A stretch of DNA of 64,000 nt from Dipteronia dyeriana (taxonomy: Eukaryota > Streptophyta > Magnoliopsida > Sapindales > Sapindaceae), in assembly GCA_032871835.1 (NCBI GenBank), contig CM065300.1:70009192-70073191 (forward strand), written 5' to 3'. The notes beneath the pieces were generated by a model. The model was not told the origin of the DNA and did not search any database. It saw nothing but the letters and a program-made list of their open reading frames with translations. The translations under genes were made by a program, and so were the position numbers. Of this stretch, positions 33,640-45,638 are shown piece by piece (position 1 is the stretch's first letter; each line of letters starts with the position of its first letter).

Positions 33640-36600
33640 TAGTGGTGTAAAAGTGGGCCGGCCGGTGACAGGCTGGTCCGGCAGGCCCAGGGAGTTCACG
33701 GGCCGTTCTTGGAAAGGCCCGTGGAGGAAGAGGGCCAGACCGCGGTCTGGCCAGGGACAGGCCTCGTGCCGGGCCTCTGGGAGGAGGCCCGGCAGGCCGG
33801 CCCGCCTGGCACGCCAATCCGGCGTGCCAGGCCTGTCGGACCGGTCCGCCAGTCCGTTCGGGCAATTTTTTTTTTTTTTTTTTTTCAAAAAACCTCCAAC
33901 GGCCGGAATTGATTTCTAGCCGTTGGAGGAAATTAAAATTACCAAAATCCCCCCTACAATCTTTTAAATTACATTTTGACCCACAAATCAAATTTTTCTA
34001 TAAATACTTCCATCCATTTCATTTTCCATTAACTCTCTCTATCATTCTTTCAATATCTCATTCTCTCAAATCTCAATCTCTAATATATTCTCCAATTCTC
34101 TAAACTTTTTCATTCATTTTGGTTATTACTCTCTCTACAAAATTCTCTACGTTTTCCACCAACACACCAAATTTTAAAGGTACAATTTTGTTATTACTTT
34201 TGGTCTAACATATTCTCATAGTAAATTTATATGTTTATGTTTAGATTTGAGTTACTTAATGAAAACATTATCTATTTAGTTAGTTAGTTTATCAATTTTT
34301 GGGCTTTAATGTTAATATTATTTGTTTAGTTTATTAAGATTTTTAAGTTTAGTAGTAATTTTAATATTTGTTATTAATAAATTTAGAAAGTTAATTTGTA
34401 TTACTGAAATTACTTTTTGTAATAAGTAAATGATGAATGTTAAGTGTAGTAATTACGTTTGATATTGTTTTTTTCATAAATTAAAATTTTTCATTTGTAG
34501 ATTATGATAGTAAATTTAAGAGTAGTGGTTCAAATCATCAATTTTATGTTAGTATATTATGTTAGTAAATTTATCAATTTTATTTGTAGTAGTGAACTAG
34601 TGAATTTAAAATTTTATGTTAGTAGATTATGATTTTTTTTTGTTTATTTAATTTGTTTTTTAAGTAAATAATTATTGTAAGTGTCGTATTAGTTATAGTA
34701 ATTATTGTTAGTAAATTAAGATTACTGTTAGTAAATATTGATTTTTAATTTGACTATTAACTACTATAGTGCTTATATTTTTATTCAGATAATGGATCCT
34801 AACCAGCAGCCTTATTTTCCGGACGGTTTGAATATGCTCAACGATGAATTTGATATTTCAGAACCGACCCATACTCAAGCGGGACCTTCTAGTTCCGGCG
34901 TTACACCAACATCACGTCCCAGAAAATTAACATCAGATGTGTGGCAATGTTTCAACATAGTCCAAATGACACTCCCAAACGGGGTGTCTGGCCTCAGAGC
35001 TAAATGTAAGTTTTGCCATAAGAATTATGCTACAAGTACGGGGGGAACCGGACATTTGAGACGGCATATGCACAAATGTATGCCTGCACATGGACAGGTA
35101 GATACTACAACCCAGACACAGCTTCAACGGCACCCAGACGGGTCCGTTACGACGTGGCAGTTCGATGCCATGCACGCTAGAGAGTGCTTGGCACGATACA
35201 TTGCCCAAACTGATCAACCGATCAGTATTGGTGAGAGTCCATTTTATAAAGAATTAATCACATCTGCATATAACCCCCAATATGAACCTGTTTCTAGAAC
35301 CACCACTAGAAATGATTTGATACGATTGTTTGAAACCGAAAGGGATGACTTAGTTGCTGAAATACAGCATTTAAGTGTCTCTATTGCATTAACTTCTGAT
35401 ATTTTGAATGCATGTTCCAAACAGGACTATTTATGTGTCACGGGACACTATTTAGATTCTGATTGGAGGATAACAAAAAGAATTTTTGGTTTTCGTCCTA
35501 TGGATTTTGCACATACCGCAGAAAACATTTTTAATGTCATAATGGAAGTTTTAGAAACTTATGAAATCACGCATCGCATTCTTTCAATCACATTTGATAA
35601 TGCATCTGCAAATACTAGCTCTATTGCATTGTTTGTTGCAAGAAATATCCCGCAAGATGGAGGTTATTTCTTCCATCAACGGTGTGCATGCCATATTATA
35701 AATTTAGTTGTACATGCTGGTTTAAAGCAGGTAAGCGACCAAATAGATTGCATCAGAGATGCCATTTCTTGGATTTGCAGTTCTAATCCTAGATTCAGTG
35801 AATTCAAGAGACATTGTAAATTAAACGGTCTCAAACCCCGACGATTCCAAACTGATATGCCGGTAAGGTGAAACTCTACTTATTTAATGTTGCAAAATTG
35901 TTTGGAATATGATACAACCATTACATGTTTTTATAACATGAAATTGACCGAAACAGGACAACTTAGTCCAAAATTACTTTCCACAGACGATTGGTATGTG
36001 GCAAAGATTTTTGTTCAATTTTTAAAGATATTTTACAATGCCACTGTAACTCTTTTTGGGGTATATTACCCCACATCTTCCCAGGCAATCCATCAGATAG
36101 TGGAAATGTCTGAACTGTTAAACAGTTATAGAGAAGATAAACATCTAGGAGCTGCAGTTGTTGTCATGGAGACAAAGTTGAAAAAATATTGGGCTAACAT
36201 TCCCTTACTTTATGCCTTAAGTGCTATAATAGATCCCAGGGTTAAATTATCTGGTTTAGAAGTTTTGCTTGAGTTTATTGGTATTAATTTGTCAATAGAT
36301 TATTCAGAACAAATTACTGACATTCGAACCAAGTTGTTCGAGATTTTTCATATTTATGAGACCAGGTTTGGCAACATTGACATCCCCCAATCAACACGAC
36401 CGGAGACAGAGCCGAAGCAAACAAGTTGGAGCCTTCTGAAACGAAGAAAAAAAGACAAATCAGCAAGTACTTCTTCAGGGCAAAGATCTAGCCCATCTTC
36501 TTGTACCGAACTTATTAGATACTTTGAAGCACAGTTCGATGCTGTTGAAGACAAGGAAGAGTTTGATTTGTTGTTATGGTGGAAGACCTATACGTACAGG

Positions 36601-37387
36601 TATCCAGTTCTGTCACACTTAGCACGTGACGTACTGGTTATTCCAGTGTCAACGGTGTCTTCAGAACAAGCTTTCAGCACCAGTGGACGCATAATTGAAC
36701 CAAGAAGAAGCTGTTTGTCTCCAGAGATGGTGAAGGTATTAACATGCCTTCGGGATTGGGAGCATGCTAAAAAAAGGTTACAAAATCTAACTGTAGATAA
36801 AGAACTTAATCTAAATTTCGACAATCTATATATTGATGACCTTTCAGGTAATGGTCAGGGCCAGAACTAGGTTATACTTTTACATATGTATTTATTATTT
36901 ACTTGTAAGTTGTAAAACGGTTGCACTCTTTTTCCCTTACCAAGTTTTTATCCCACTGGGTTTTTCTTGGTAAGGTTTTTAATGAGGCAATCATGTAGAT
37001 ATGTATTACTGAATTCCATAAGTGAAAAATAAATAAATAATTAAAAAATTGTTCGTTCTCTTTATTCATTTCAAATCCTAATAATTGTCGTTCTCTTCAT
37101 TCATTTTAAATTCTAACCCTTAACCATAAACTATAAATCCTAAACCCTATACCCTAAATCCAAAAAAACATAATTTGGAAAAAAAATTGGACCAAAAAAC
37201 TAACCCGCCGGAGGGGCCCGGCGGGCCGGCTTGGCACGGCACGCAGGCACGGCCCGCCAGAGGCAGGCAGGCGTGCCATGCCGGGCCTGCTTCTCTGGAA
37301 ACAGGCCGGCCCGGCTCGGCCTGTTTCCATAAATGGACTGGCCAGGCCGTCCCTAATGGGCCGGGCCAGTCCATTTTTACACCTTTA
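33640..37387 (+). mobile_element. Full-length hAT transposon
   Basis: The 3748-bp element has ends TAGTGGTGTAAAAGTGG and the complement TAAAGGTGTAAAAATGG. It is flanked by a perfect 8-bp target duplication ATCCAAAC (33632-33639 and 37388-37395). It contains a transposase with one nonsense codon. Both subterminal regions (33650-33870 and 37200-37375) are strikingly GC-rich and full of GGCCGG/GCCAGGCC words in an AT-rich genome. The homologous empty site is seen at about 63395. Confidence 0.95.
34792..36870 (+). pseudogene. hAT transposase (zinc finger BED, RICESLEEPER-like), one internal TGA
   Basis: The frame spans 693 codons from the ATG at 34792, just after a probable splice acceptor (TTTTATTCAG, about 34788), to a TAG at 36868-36870. 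Codon 360 (35869-35871) is TGA, in a place where the family has a conserved Trp; nothing else breaks the frame. Domains in order: BED-type zinc finger (KCKFCHKNYA...HLRRHMHKC, about residues 60-105); catalytic region with LTSDILNACSKQ and TFDNASAN, holding acidic residues; the CACHIINL box (about 300-310); and the hATC dimerisation domain (VIPVSTVSSEQAFSTSGRII, about 615-640). The conserved Trp of the TSDIWNA motif is Leu. The transposase would cut and paste this element and related MITEs. A non-coding first exon and intron (donor about 34179) are likely. Confidence 0.93.
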
Positions 37388-37395
37388 ATCCAAAC

Positions 37396-39112
37396 TAGTA
37401 AATCCGCATAAATTAAAAAACAATATATCTATTTCTATTAACAATATAAAAAGAAAGAATTGTCGATTAATTATACTTTTAATTTCGTTAAAAATAAAAT
37501 TAGAATCACAACCATTGAAGTTTATATAATTACCTAATATATAGAGTTTAGAAAGATTTCAATTATAGCATCCCTTAGATTTGCGTTGAACGTTGAATAA
37601 TAAATATAACGCTTCGAGTTTGTATAATTACTTAATAGATATGTCTTGGTAATAATAACACAATAGGGACTGTATAGAAATTTTTGAAATGATATTGGAA
37701 AAAAGACGTAAGATAAGCAAAATAAAGATAAATTTGTCTTTTTCAATTACCATTATAGAGATTGTTTGCAAATTTGATACTTACTTTACAATTAAAATCT
37801 AAAGAAAAATTCTAATGGTAAAACATTTTATTACTGTGTAACAAATTTCATCACGTTCTTAACGTCGACCTATACTAAATATCATGATTTTTTTTAATAA
37901 AAAAATTAATAATTAAACTTAATCAAATAATATCAATGTGCTTGACTGTAATATCCTGAAAAATTGGTCAAATCATTATTAAATAATTTACCCAAATTAT
38001 TATGAATTCTGATGAAATTTATTTGTTAAAAGGCTCGAGGCCCGAAATGATAGTGTTTGTGAGACTTAAAACTATGAGAAGTGAAGTAATGATTTGGACT
38101 GGACCCAAATCAATAGGTATTTGAATTGATAATTATTTTAAATTGTAAAATGGGATGGGGAGTGGAAATATAATTTTCTATGCATTTAATGAGTTGAAAA
38201 GGAATAAAAAATAATATAGGGGTATAAATTTAATTTGTCATGCAACTAGATGACTTAAATATACGGGGAATATTGTAAAGTGGAAGAAAGAAACAATATA
38301 TAATAAAAAAAATGATTAGAGTCCAAACGGTGGACTTATCTGATAAGGAAGAAGAATAAAAAAAAACAAAGGTCAAAGAATCGTGAAAGATAAAAGAGGA
38401 AAAGAGAGACCAGAAGCTTATATGGGTATTTGTTTATAACTTTGTTTATGGGTTCTTAATTTTAATAATTGGGTAATCTTTTTGTGGATTATTATGTTGA
38501 TAGCATTTGGTTTGGTCAACGTGTGTATGCTAGCAGTTTTGTGGTTTCTGAAAATCTATGTATTTGGTCCCTTTTTATTTATTTATGATTCTAGAAGCTA
38601 GGTAGTCACACTTGTGAAAAGTTTCAAATTTGGAGTTAGATTAAGGTAAGTGCATGTTTCAGCGTTGAACTAACACTAGGTTATGCATATTCTTTGGTGT
38701 TTTGATTGGAATGAAGTTTGTGTTTGGACTTTGGATTTCATATCTGTTGGATGTCTGGGAGTGCATACCATTATTTTAAATTGAAGTTTTAGCCTTTAGT
38801 TTGTGGACTTTTGTTGTCGACGGATGTTGTGATTTATTTTTTCACCTATTTGATTTTTTAATGATTCATGTGGCTGCATGATTGTCGAAAATTCTCAATT
38901 TTTGTGTTGGAAGTTGATTGTTTTCTTTAGTTTTGATGTGATTTTCCTACAGTCATTCATATTTATATTGAATTGTTTGCAACCATGATATTATATTATG
39001 ATATAATCCTTTAACGGGCAAGCTATACTAACTATGTAGAGTTTACTTGAGTTTTAAGGACCTTTAATGGGCAAGCTATACTAACTATGTAGAGTTTACT
39101 TGAGTTTTAAGG

Positions 39113-39143
<31 letters not shown>

Positions 39144-39860
39144 TCATTTGAATGATGTATATTTACCCTTGAATTGAAAGTTGTTTAATTTGAGGAAGAG
39201 AAGTGATGGTATTTACTTAAAAAAAAAAACAAATGATGGTATTTTATTGACCTATTGAACTGTATCGAATGAAAAATATGTATCAATAGGTATGGTTGAT
39301 AGTTTTTTTCTTAATGTTGAATTTATTTTTTTAGGACAAATTAGATAAGTTGAATATTGATGTTTCGAGAAGGAGACCGGCTTTAAAAGTTATTATCTAT
39401 AATAGTGAGGTTCAGGTCATAACCTCCTACGTGCAGAACTGCATGCCTTCCCATCACGGTCATTTTTTTTTTATAGTGTTGTTTATGAATATAGTGTTTG
39501 GTATAATATATAGTTAACGGTGCTTGATATAATATATGGAATTATGGTAATCCATTATTGTATTTATGAAAACTTGATACTTATGAAATTATCATTTATC
39601 GAATTTTATAACTAGTATTAAAAAAAATACAATCCAACGATAAATTTGTTGTGATTGTGTATATTTTGTGCTATGGTTAATTTTGGAAGTTTGTTGTATT
39701 TTATTTTGTTTATTTTGGTTACGCCACCTCAGTGGAAGAAAAAATTTAAATTTCTGTTTAATATTAGAAAGCATATTGAGATGACCATTATATTATTGGA
39801 TCTCATGAGCGAACACAAAGATTCCTTCTACCTAATCGATAGGATAATGATATAATGGTT
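37396..39860. other. Non-genic interval right of the hAT element
   Basis: The first few dozen bases continue the duplicated gene-1 flank. The rest is AT-rich. I see no gene. At 39008-39143 there is a 53-bp tandem duplication next to a TA tract. TGTAATATCCTG at about 37950 resembles the start of some plant LTRs, but no matching end was found. Confidence 0.5.
39008..39113. repeat. 53-bp perfect-period tandem duplication
   Basis: Copies 39008-39060 and 39061-39113 begin CCTTTAAYGGGCAAGC and differ at one base. They are followed by a TA microsatellite to 39143. Confidence 0.9.
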
Positions 39861-40639
39861 ATCTTTAGGGAAATGTACTCTTTACACCCTCACTAATAAC
39901 ATAATGTTATCAAATGAAACCCCCTATCTCCTCCAAATTTACTTGATAATGGTCAAAGAACATTTTTTTTATTGGAGTTCTTTTTTTGTCATTTCAATCT
40001 TTTGTTTCAAAAAGGCAAATCATACAAAAGTATTATGAGTTTTTTCTATAAAAGAAACATAAGATTCAATAAATGACTTTAGAGCGTAGAATTCTGATGA
40101 GGGAACTGAAACTTAATTTTGAATTATAATATTTATTAAAATTAAGTAAAAAAAAATAACCTAACAACTAAATGAATTATTGTTCTTAACCAAATCTTTT
40201 TTTTTAATTGTTTGTAACCCATCATAATTTCTTTTCACCCTATTGCCAATAAATTATAAAACTACCCTTATATCATCTTCTTCTTCTTTATATCACATAT
40301 CTCTCCATCACTCATCTATTTATCACTTACCTTTCAAATCTTAGTTCTCAGCTAATATTCAAAGTTTTTTGTCAAGAAATTGGAGTTATTTTAATGGAAA
40401 ATCTTACAGGAACCAAGATTTGGAAAGAATTTAAAAAAAATCAAGTTTATGGTTGAATCTCTCCTCTTAACTTCAAGGTTCACAAATCATCAATTTCAAT
40501 AGCATTATTGTGTTTCTTAGATGACATTCTTAATGGGTCTTTGTTATTTTGTTGAAATATTGAAGTTTTTATAGTGAAAATGGAGGAAACATCGATTTCA
40601 ATTGAAAATTTTATCTCACATGGCGTGTCACGATAAACG

Positions 40640-41110
40640 TGACATAAGTGGGTTATTTCATGTTTTATGTGGCACATCGCCTGATATTGTGAAACCATGT
40701 ATTTTTGAAGTATATAGGACATTTTATACCAAACATGACATACATGGGATATTTCATATCCAACATGATATATATGGGATATGTCATATCCAACATGATA
40801 TATATGGGATATGTCATGCCTAACATGATATACATGTGATATGTCATGTCTTACATGAAATACTACATGTAAGAGATATTTCATACCCAACAAGACATAT
40901 ATGAGATATTTCATACCCAATATAACATACATGAGATATTTCATGTTCAACGTGATATACATGAGATATTTCATGTATTACATGAAATACTGCATATAAA
41001 GGAGATTAAATGCCTAACATGATATACATGAGATATTTCATGTCCAACATGATATACATGAGATATTTCATACATTATACGAAATATTGCATACAAATGA
41101 TATTTCATGT
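40640..41110. repeat. 30-bp minisatellite, about 15 copies
   Basis: The consensus unit combines GATATACATGAGATATTTC and ATGTCCAACAT. Because the period is a multiple of three, the minus strand stays open across it (frame 40974-40480), encoding a 10-residue periodic string with recurring HVRHDISH-like words. I regard that frame as a by-product of the repeat, not a gene. Confidence 0.85.
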
Positions 41111-41300
41111 CTAATATGATAGATGATCGAGTTGGGACTTTATTTGTGGGACAAGTTTTTGAGGTCAAGGAAAAACTTAAAATCGAGTTGAGACTTTATG
41201 CTATGCTTGAGAAGTTTGATATTAGAGTCAGGTGTTCGATAAAATATCGATGTGAGGACTGCTGTAAGGATATAAAAATATCGATTCTGTACATAAGTGA
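41107..41300 (+). pseudogene. Mutator transposase DNA-binding domain fragment
   Basis: The peptide around VGTLFVGQVFEVKEKLKIEL, then RLYAMLEKFDIRVRCSIKYR, resembles the N-terminal DBD_Tnp_Mut region of plant MURA proteins (G-x-F-x-x-K-x-x-L...A...F...R.S.). It degenerates after CEDCCKD and has no catalytic domain. It starts right at the edge of the 30-bp minisatellite. Confidence 0.5.
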
Positions 41301-43636
41301 ATATAAGCACAATAAATACAATTATTCATGCAAGCAAGAAAAGCATAAAGAGAACATCCATCTGTATCTTTTTAAAGAAACTTTTTTTATCAATACCCAA
41401 GCATAGGTAGCCAATTCAAAATTAATTTTTTCATATCCTAAAACAAGCAAAATATTGCCATTATTGACCAGAAACCCGAAATCATGATTGATAGAATTTT
41501 GATGATTTTAAAATTGTCTTCGGTAATTTGGTAGTTTTGATACTAATACTATGTAATGCAACCCATCAATTGTTTGCAAGAAGAAAAAACTTCTATTTTT
41601 GGCTTCAAAAAAATTCGTAAACCTAAGAAATTTGTCACAGTAATGGACTTTCACAAAAAACGCTTCAATCAACACAAAATTTGAACTAAAATTGTACTTT
41701 GAACAATTAAATTCAAACTTTGGTTGAAGTTGGCTGAAGATGGGTCGAAGTTGGGTCACAAACTGGTTGAAGTTAGCCTAGGTTGTCGGATCATTTGGCC
41801 AGCAGATCGTCGGTGGAGAGCAATCAATTCTTCTTCACCAGCGTCGCGCGACGTCCTCCTCTAGTTTGGACGGCTCCTCTGATCTAGTCTCTTCCTTTCT
41901 TTTTCTTCTTCTTCTTCTTCGCTGTCGTCTGCTTAGTTCTACCGATTCTTCTCTTCCGACATCCGGTTGACATTACCCTGATCTCGTCGTAGCCATTACA
42001 GTTGCCCACCTCTTCTCCAATTGTTTCCTCTTTATCACGTCTACCTCTCTCTCTATCTACACGAATGTTTGAAAACAATTTAGGTTTTCTTACAAACAAA
42101 TTTGGGTTTTTTAAATAAAAAAAACTGAAGCATTTTAGACAATGTAACTTACACTTGGTTAAAAACAATAAATTCAATACCTTTGTAAAAACAATAATGC
42201 ATTTCCTGATTTGAGTACTTTTGCAAATGTCCCTTTTAAGAAATTCCCATTTCTTAAGTTAGTGAACACTAGAAAAAGATTTAACTTCATTCCATTTAAA
42301 ATTCCTAAATGTTAGTAACCGTTTAATTGAAATGAGATATTATAACTTAATCCCAATTGCTCTCCTTTCTCTTTCCACTGGAACTCAATTCTCCTTCATT
42401 TTTATTTTGATTAGGAAACACACCCTTAATTACACTAAGACCCTTTATTGATCACAATTAGAATTAACTTTTGATTTTGAGGTTAAAGGGTAAGATTGTC
42501 ATTGCAGTCAAGTTAAACAAAAGAAAAAAAATTAAAATAACCTGAAACTTTTCTACACGTGGTCAACTAACAGAAGGGGCTATTCATATAAGTAATAGCA
42601 TTTGCAAGATAATATGCATTTATTAAAAAACTAGGGAAAGTGGTGTAATTTACCCATTTGGAAAAGAAACCATAATGTTAATAATATGATATACTGCCAC
42701 CCGCACCGCATTCACTACTCATAATATGACTCCACGTGTTTCTTCAGGCGAAGAAGCCAGTCTGCTTAGAAATCGATTTCTAGAGGCATTTTTGTATATG
42801 ATTCAGATCAACATCAACTGGGTTGCATCTACTTGTTAAGATAGTGATTGTTATTATTAAAAAAGTTGTCATGTGATTGTGATTCTGCTTGTTTCTTTTA
42901 TTATCTGGGTATTATATTTTTTACTTTGCGATTGTTAATTCGCTTCCTATGGCGACTGTATGAATCTTTTATCAAATTTTCTCATATGTGGATGAATAAA
43001 AGCCACTTTTCAAGTGTTTATTGATTAGTTTGCTAGTGTGCAAATATAACAACATTAAGTTGGATTTTCTGCATATTTTGTCTTCCTAAATCAATCAGCT
43101 TCAGGTGGTTTTTTTTTCTTTTTAATTCTTTTGAAATATGGGGATGAAAATATGACAGTTGCTGAAAATATATTATAAAAATTCAACATTATTTCATTAA
43201 TTTCTAATTTTAGGTTACTTAATGACATACTTAATATCTTGGTTTTGAGCAAAATTGATTTTTTTCTATTTTTGAAAGAGAGCAGATTGATTTTGATTGA
43301 GCCAAGGCAGTGCATAATATTATAAAATTCAAACATTAATTTCAAATTATAAAAATATTGGTTTGATTATTTTATTTGTAAGTTGGTTTGTTTGAGTGCA
43401 AGGATATAAAAATGTCTTGTTGTTCTGTTACTATTATTCATGGCACACTGATCTTATACTTCTAGCGGAAGTGATAGCAGTCATTATTCATGGTAAACTT
43501 CTTGGCGGTAAAGGCAAATTATTCAAATGGGTTAGTCATTGTATAAGCGATAAACACATTTCAAGTTTTGTGAGCTCTCTTTATTGGATATGCTTAAGAT
43601 AGGAAAACTCCATTCTGTTTCAATTTGGTTCACTAG
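41301..43636. other. Interval upstream of OCT7-like gene 2
   Basis: 41400-42660 is probably decayed Mutator material: AGTACTTTTGCAAATGTCCC ends at 42234 and GGTGTAATTTACCC ends at about 42656, both looking like Mutator-type termini, but no paired end with target duplication was found. 42700-43636 should hold the promoter and 5' leader of gene 2. The word GCCAGTCTGCTTAGAAA near 42757 matches the leader of gene 1. Confidence 0.4.
42786..43636 (+). other. Probable 5' leader intron of OCT7-like gene 2
   Basis: The leader of gene 1 (GCCAGTCTACTAG...AAAG/GTATTT) aligns with 42757 onward, placing the donor at AGAG/GCATTT, i.e. GC rather than GT. A GT donor (TTTTT/GTATATG) lies 8 bp further at 42794. 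The acceptor is CACTAG/ just before the ATG at 43637. Confidence 0.4.
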
Positions 43637-45592
43637 ATGGAAGGTGAAAACGTTGTGTACACGCTTGATGAAGCACTTTCTGCTATGAAATTTGGGAAGT
43701 ACCAAGGTCTTGTGCTTGCATATGCTGGATTAGGTTGGATTTCAGAAGGAATGGAGATTATGATTCTCTCCTTTGTAGGATCAGCAGTGAAGTCACAGTG
43801 GAAACTCTCTTCAGGTGAAGAAAGTGCTTTATCAACTGTTGTTTTTTTCGGTATGCTAGTCGGAGCTTGTTCTTGGGGCATTATATCAGATAAATATGGA
43901 CGGAGGTAAGCTATTTCCCTCTGTTGCTTCCTTATATGTTATTTCCTTTGCTTGTTTTACATATGCAAGGTTAGGCATCTAAACTATTTTAATATATTTT
44001 CTAGAGTTTGTGTGCTTCTTGGCTTGCAGATAACATGTCATTTTCTCCTGTGGTGCAATTTTAGATTTTTAATTCATTTACCACCTGTTTTTCATTCCTC
44101 TAATGGAGGCTCTATGTTGATGTGGTTTGGTTCTATTCACCTACCTCCTGAAATTACTTGTGTGCATAATTTATTCCAAACTTCCTAATTTGCCTACTAT
44201 AAACTTTGGATATATCTTGTGGTTTTGTCTTGACTTTAAACTTAGAAATATATCCAAATCCATATTAAGTTTCCAAGCTTTTTAATCCTTGAAAGTTTTG
44301 CTCTGTAATTAAAGTTGTGCTTGCAACTCAGCATAACTTTTGAAACTCTTTTCATAGAACAGATTTACTTCTGCACTCATACACACGTGACATCATCATG
44401 GACAAATGTAGAAATAAACAATTACATTGTCAAAGAAATTTAATTCAGAATAAAGTAAATATCGCGTATTAAATATTTACTAGAATTATGTGGAACTCTT
44501 TATCCAATGAGAATATGTTTCTTCTATACCTGTTCGGTTCCGGTCAGCTAATTTAGATTTTATGCATATTACTTGTAACTCATTATCAAAAGAATCTTAT
44601 TAATAATTGTCTTTTGGTTCTCCTCTAGATTTAGGCATCACGGATTATAAATTGCAAATTGTATTCAGTTTCTCAACTGCTATATGTTCGGCCTTTCTAT
44701 GGAAATTTCAGTTCTCATTGCAGCAGAAATTACTGAATGTTGAACCTCACATTCTATCATCTATCTCATAATTTAATATTTTAGTTTATTTCATTCCATT
44801 AGTTTAACCTTCTTATTTCTCAGTAATCATTAAGTGAATCAGGTTGACACTCATATATATTATGTTTTGAGCCATTCTTCTGAGGAATTTATAAATATAT
44901 TGTCCTTGGTTGTAAGTAGACAATTTCATTTAGGCATTGTTGCCATTGCTCATCTGATCTCATAAATACTCTTCTTATTCATTAATTGCTTTTTCTCAAG
45001 CTTCTTTAATTTATGCTCTTTCCAGGAAGTGTTTTTTCAGCATAGGTGCGGTAACTAGTGGAGCTGGATTGTTAAGTGCTTTCTCCCCAAATTATATATC
45101 ACTGGTGATTTCTCGTTGTTTGGTTGGTGTTGGTTTGGGCGGGGGTCCGGTATACTTTACTTGGTTTCTAGAATTTGTTCCTGTATCGTATAGAGGCACG
45201 TGGATGGTAGTCTTTTCAGCTTTCTGGACTGCAGGAACAATTTTTGAGGCTTCACTTGCCTGGGTATGTTTGTTTTTCTGAACTTCTCCGGTTATTATTC
45301 AAATCACTCTTGGTTGATCTTTTTTTTTTCTTTACTTATTGGAATTTTTTTTTGTTTTTTTCCCATTGTAGAGTCTTAAGGCGTGAAACTTAAAGAGTCT
45401 TAAAAAAATCAAGACGGATTTTTAATTCTTTAACATTTCAGGTTTTTTTTTGGGTACAAATTGATCTCTCTTCTCACCTCTTTGTCATCCGCTGTAATAT
45501 TTTGCAGCACTATTCGTCTTTCTTTTTATACATTTGATTTCCACATGATCAAACTTTTTCATTAACTTTCAGAATCTTTTTTCCTTCATGAA

Positions 45593-45638
<46 letters not shown>

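Noticed and set aside
33539..33991. Overlapping long frames on both strands (up to 137 codons)
   Set aside because: They arise from the GC-rich subterminal repeats of the hAT element, where stop codons are rare by composition.
37946..38110. TGTAATATCCTG as the start of a gypsy-type LTR
   Set aside because: No matching end, second copy or target duplication could be found.
40480..40974. 164-codon minus-strand frame with periodic HVRHDISH-like residues
   Set aside because: It is created by a 30-bp minisatellite whose period is a multiple of three; both strands stay open and no domain is present.
39862..42656. A complete Mutator element bounded by GGGAAATGTACTC and the complement of GGTGTAATTTACCC
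   Set aside because: The ends do not align convincingly and the 9-bp flanks do not match; only the transposase fragment at 41107 is supported.
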